From JARRKU01 sp050288425 (lineage in GTDB: Bacteria; Desulfobacterota; Desulfobacteria; Desulfobacterales; Desulfosarcinaceae), in the NCBI GenBank assembly GCA_050288425.1, contig JBNKDU010000097.1:1-35440 (forward strand): DNA of 35,440 bases, read 5' to 3'. The notes beneath the pieces were generated by a model. It was not told the DNA's origin and searched no databases. It worked only from the letters and a program-made list of their open reading frames with translations. Shown piece after piece: positions 33,281-35,440 of the stretch; within the stretch, counting starts at the first letter, position 1, and each line of letters begins with the position of its first letter. Position numbers and translations under genes: made by a program.

Positions 33281-33318
33281 CCACCGTGTCCGTGGTTCGA
33301 GTCCGCGCTGGGCAGCCA
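33249..33318 (+). repeat. Partial tRNA-Asn duplicate (att-like direct repeat)
   Basis: 33277-33318 matches 32920-32961 of tRNA-Asn at 41 of 42 bases (anticodon loop to CCA). agtcggcagag at 33249-33259 also matches the D arm (32899-32909). Between these the 10 bases of the original are replaced by 17 forming a perfect hairpin (tcccgcc, aca, ggcggga). It cannot fold as a tRNA since the 5' acceptor strand and anticodon stem are missing. The distance from CCA to CCA is 357 bp. Confidence 0.9.
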
Positions 33319-33327
33319 AAAATGACA

Positions 33328-33358
33328 AGGGCTTCGAGATGCTCAACCTCTAAGCCCT
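33328..33358 (+). terminator. Weak hairpin after the tRNA repeat
   Basis: agggctt/aagccct 7-bp stem with an inner gag/ctc pair, followed by ctttc. Possible terminator for the GIY-YIG unit. Confidence 0.4.
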
Positions 33359-33417
33359 CTTTCATACACAAGAGTATACCCAGCCAATCTTTGCTCCAAT
33401 AGCTTTGTAATTCCCCA

Positions 33418-33780
33418 CTACTTACCTTCGGCAATAATTCTATCCACTTCTCTAGTTGCCTCATTGGTGCCAGTATTTTTAACTTTACGATAAATATCTA
33501 TTGCAAAAAACTTGTGGCCACTTAATGCCAGACACCGTACGTCGTCCATTGTTTCCACACCCTTTTGCGGGTATATACCCCTGCGTCGATTGATTGCCAC
33601 ACTTATCCTGGCACAAATAATCAGAAATAAAGTAATCAGTGCGACTAATGCAAAAAACGCAAATACACGCGTATAGGCGCCAGGTTGTCCCCAAAAGAAT
33701 ATACCTATTGAAGCTACGAAAATAATAGCTCCTATGGCAGTACGCGTTTTACTGTTCATGGCTACCATTGTAAAATCCAT
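33418..33780 (-). CDS. Small membrane protein, unknown function
   Basis: 120 residues (113 if started at the ATG at 33759, MNSKTRTAIG). Two transmembrane helices: AIGAIIFVASIGIFFWG (about 15-31) and VFAFFALVALITLFLIICARISVAI (about 39-63). The soluble C-terminal half follows (RRRGIYPQKGVETMDDVRCLALSGHKFFAIDIYRKVKNTG), probably cytoplasmic given the RRR after helix 2. Its end, FFAIDIYRKVKNTGTNEATREVDRIIAEGK, resembles tail segments seen in some small inner-membrane proteins, but I do not recognise a family. No clear ribosome binding site. The local sequence is AT-rich and the gene is hemmed in by the tRNA repeat and an IS, so it was likely acquired. Confidence 0.6.
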   Translation of the reverse strand: MDFTMVAMNSKTRTAIGAIIFVASIGIFFWGQPGAYTRVFAFFALVALITLFLIICARISVAINRRRGIYPQKGVETMDDVRCLALSGHKFFAIDIYRKVKNTGTNEATREVDRIIAEGK

Positions 33781-33819
33781 TTCTAAATCGGTATTTTAAA
33801 ATGCTTAATATTTTCGCAT

Positions 33820-35143
33820 TAGTGTCCGGTTAAGATTCAAATAAATTCAATTGCATAGGTCCGCTAGCAATTTTGTTTTTGTAAACGTCATCTGTAAAGG
33901 CCCATGAAATGGGGATTTTCTCAAAAAGAGTCAAATTCAAAATCTGTAAAATTGTGTAAAGGCTCTGATCGAGCTTCAATTTCTTTTTCATGATGGCAAC
34001 CAGCACATAAATTGAGATTGCAATCCAAATTTGGGTTTTTACAGCAGTAGCAGAAGTTCCAAAAAATGATTTTATTCTTAAATGCTGCTTTATCCATTTG
34101 AAGAATAATTCAACTTGCCAGCGGCATTTATACAAGTCGGCTATGGTTATTGCATCCAATGCAAAATGATTGGTTAAAAACGTGAAACGCTTTCCAGTTT
34201 GCTGATCATGGAACTTTATGCGCCTCAATTTATCAGGATACGCTTTTAAAGTGTTTTGCCCGGTAACATGAACTGTTTGATCGCATATAACGCCCATGGT
34301 TTTGTTCACTGGAGATGAATACAGTCGCCGCAGTTGCGTGTTTGATTTCGCCCGGAGTATGAAAAATGCTAAATCCAGGTGCATTTGATAGAGCCTTTCA
34401 AAATCAAGGTAGGCGCGATCCATCACATAGATTGAACCCGGTTCGGCTATCAGTTCATCGAGGATATTGACATCATGGACCTTGGCATTGGTGATCGAAA
34501 TAAATGAGGGGATATTTCCTCTCAAGTCCAAAAGCGTATGGAGTTTTATACCACTTTTGGTTGATCGGAACCGAGCCCATGGAAATATCGAGCGGCACAA
34601 ATCGATTGTAGATGAGTCTAAGGCATATACTGTTTCATCCAGCTGCAGGCCAAAATCATCATCTGCATAAAGCTTTCGTGCCTGTGCGATCAATACTTGG
34701 GCAAAATCGCAATAGATCCGCCAGTCTCGCTTTTCGTTGGCCTCTGCAAGAGTACTTCGAGATACTCTACCTTGGATGCCAACATGATGGAGCTTTTTGC
34801 GCATGGCACGCAAGCACAGGATTGTATCTCGAAGACTGTCTCGATACGTTAACTGCGCAAATGCCATGCAGAGAAACTGGTCGTAGCATGTAAAAGAGCG
34901 AGTCCGATAATTGCCTCGATATCGGTCAACGCATTTTCGAAATTGTTTTCGAGGCAGAAAATCCAGGACTTGTGAAAATAGCGTTCTCCCTTGGTGCATG
35001 CCCATCTCCCTTCGCTTGTATCCTTGCAAAAGGTCATATGGGCCTATTGAACAGAAATCAAATGGTTACCCCCGTAAAAATGGATTATTTAAACATTAAT
35101 ACAGTAGGTTATGGTGTTTTAAACCAACTTTAACCGGACACTA
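33820..35143 (-). mobile_element. Complete IS4-family insertion sequence
   Basis: 1324 bp bounded by perfect 14-bp inverted repeats tagtgtccggttaa (33820-33833) and ttaaccggacacta (35130-35143), encoding one transposase on the minus strand. The transposase stop codon lies inside the left end. I see no target-site duplication: the left flank tttcgcat and the right flank gtggtgtt differ. It may therefore be an old copy, or the product of a rearrangement between two copies. Confidence 0.92.
33830..34999 (-). CDS. IS4-family DDE transposase
   Basis: 389 residues from the ATG at 34999 (MHQGRTLFSQVLDFLPRKQF), preceded by gggag at 6 nt; the frame is open ten codons further. N-terminal DUF4372-like region, then an RNase-H-fold core with the catalytic triad: Asp in VYALDSSTIDL, Asp in SIYVMDRAYLDF, and Glu in the IS4 signature YKCRWQVELFFKWIKQHL (Y-(2)-R-(3)-E-(6)-K). 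All catalytic residues are intact and no frameshift is visible, so it may be active. AT-rich codon use, unlike the chromosomal genes to the left. Confidence 0.95.
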   Translation of the reverse strand: MHQGRTLFSQVLDFLPRKQFRKCVDRYRGNYRTRSFTCYDQFLCMAFAQLTYRDSLRDTILCLRAMRKKLHHVGIQGRVSRSTLAEANEKRDWRIYCDFAQVLIAQARKLYADDDFGLQLDETVYALDSSTIDLCRSIFPWARFRSTKSGIKLHTLLDLRGNIPSFISITNAKVHDVNILDELIAEPGSIYVMDRAYLDFERLYQMHLDLAFFILRAKSNTQLRRLYSSPVNKTMGVICDQTVHVTGQNTLKAYPDKLRRIKFHDQQTGKRFTFLTNHFALDAITIADLYKCRWQVELFFKWIKQHLRIKSFFGTSATAVKTQIWIAISIYVLVAIMKKKLKLDQSLYTILQILNLTLFEKIPISWAFTDDVYKNKIASGPMQLNLFES

Positions 35144-35181
35144 GTGGTGTTCAATGATTTGTTTTGTAGGAAAAGAACTCT

Positions 35182-35440
35182 ATGAGAATAGACACTAAAA
35201 TCAATTACATCATGATGTTGTCTCTATTGGCAGCGATTATAATTGGGATTTGGATTAATAACTTATTTTCAAATAATGCAATCAAAGTCTTAAGAACAAA
35301 AAAGAACCTTGTTTTGATATCTGAAAAAGTTATACAGTACTATAAAAAGTATTGCACACTTCCTGATTCTATCACAGAGAAGAAATTATCTAATTTATTA
35401 AATGGAATAAATATCGTTGATCCATATGAACCAAAGCAAA
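35182..35440 (+). CDS. Membrane-anchored protein, 3' partial, pseudopilin-like traits
   Basis: 86 codons visible, running off the window end. ATG at 35182 preceded by taggaaaaga. N-terminal anchor: MRIDTKINYIMMLSLLAAII then IIGIWINNLF; next NNAIKVLRTKKNLVLISEKVIQYYKKYCTLPDSITEKKL and NGINIVDPYEPKQ. The pattern of a hydrophobic N-terminal helix, an amphipathic helix, YC..LPDS and DPY recalls type II secretion/GspG-like pseudopilins (typical DPWGNPY), but no prepilin peptidase site (G|FTLIE) is seen, so this is only a resemblance. Very AT-rich; probably acquired with the neighbouring island. Confidence 0.55.
   Translation, partial: MRIDTKINYIMMLSLLAAIIIGIWINNLFSNNAIKVLRTKKNLVLISEKVIQYYKKYCTLPDSITEKKLSNLLNGINIVDPYEPKQ

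Noticed and set aside
33249..33318. Second functional tRNA gene
   Set aside because: Lacks the 5' acceptor strand and the 5' half of the anticodon stem and includes a foreign hairpin, so it cannot fold as a tRNA.
33811..35151. Target-site duplication of the IS4 element
   Set aside because: The bases on either side of the inverted repeats do not match over the 7-10 nt expected.

Overview
The window is GC-rich over its first ~32 kb and holds ordinary chromosomal genes. These include a phosphohexomutase, a complete TRAP transporter, many PAS or two-component sensors, EpmA, and a hisS-aspS pair. The style (large hybrid PAS kinases, a TRAP keto-acid transporter, a cytochrome b of bc type, a MOT1 molybdate/sulfate carrier) suggests a deltaproteobacterium/Desulfobacterota, perhaps a Desulfosarcina-like sulfate reducer. 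That assignment is an inference from gene content, not a search result. The last ~2.5 kb (from tRNA-Asn onward) is AT-rich and looks acquired.

Layout. 1-2984: phosphomannomutase/phosphoglucomutase (5' end cut off), an MFS exporter and an ABM-fold monooxygenase. 2985-3672: a palindromic repeat and a gene-poor gap. 3673-7815: a lipoprotein of the amino-acid-binding (Peripla_BP_6) type followed 18 nt later by a membrane hybrid histidine kinase, probably one sensory unit. 8301-11367: an exported fibronectin-III-like protein, then an overlapping OmpR-type regulator and kinase. 11614-13015 (minus): cytochrome b and a small exported Ig-like protein. 13317-19382: TRAP transporter DctQ-DctM-DctP of the TakP type, a truncated universal stress gene, and a LytTR regulator with a LytS/BtsS-type kinase. 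Together these look like a keto-acid/carboxylate sensing and uptake module. 19619-21371: TrmO-like tRNA methyltransferase and a MOT1-type transporter. 21590-28594 (minus): soluble triple-PAS hybrid kinase, EpmA, a class II HDAC-like deacetylase with a C-terminal zinc ribbon, and a hydantoinase-A-like protein. 28800-31937: hisS and aspS. 32019-32380: a 164-bp-period tandem array. 32447 to the end: an orphan VapB-like antitoxin, tRNA-Asn, a GIY-YIG nuclease gene enclosed by a partial duplicate of the tRNA, a small membrane protein, a complete IS4-family element and the start of an anchored protein.

The most unusual structure is at 32886-33318. An intact tRNA-Asn(GUU) with its terminator is followed by a small GIY-YIG ORF whose last codons and stop lie inside a second, broken copy of the same tRNA. 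In that copy the anticodon stem is replaced by a perfect 7-bp hairpin. This resembles a minimal tRNA-targeting mobile unit. Other points of interest are two families of palindromic intergenic repeats, a 47-bp relic of an MFS gene paralogous to the one at 1228, AspRS residues typical of the non-discriminating type, and a cytochrome b without the usual PEWY motif.
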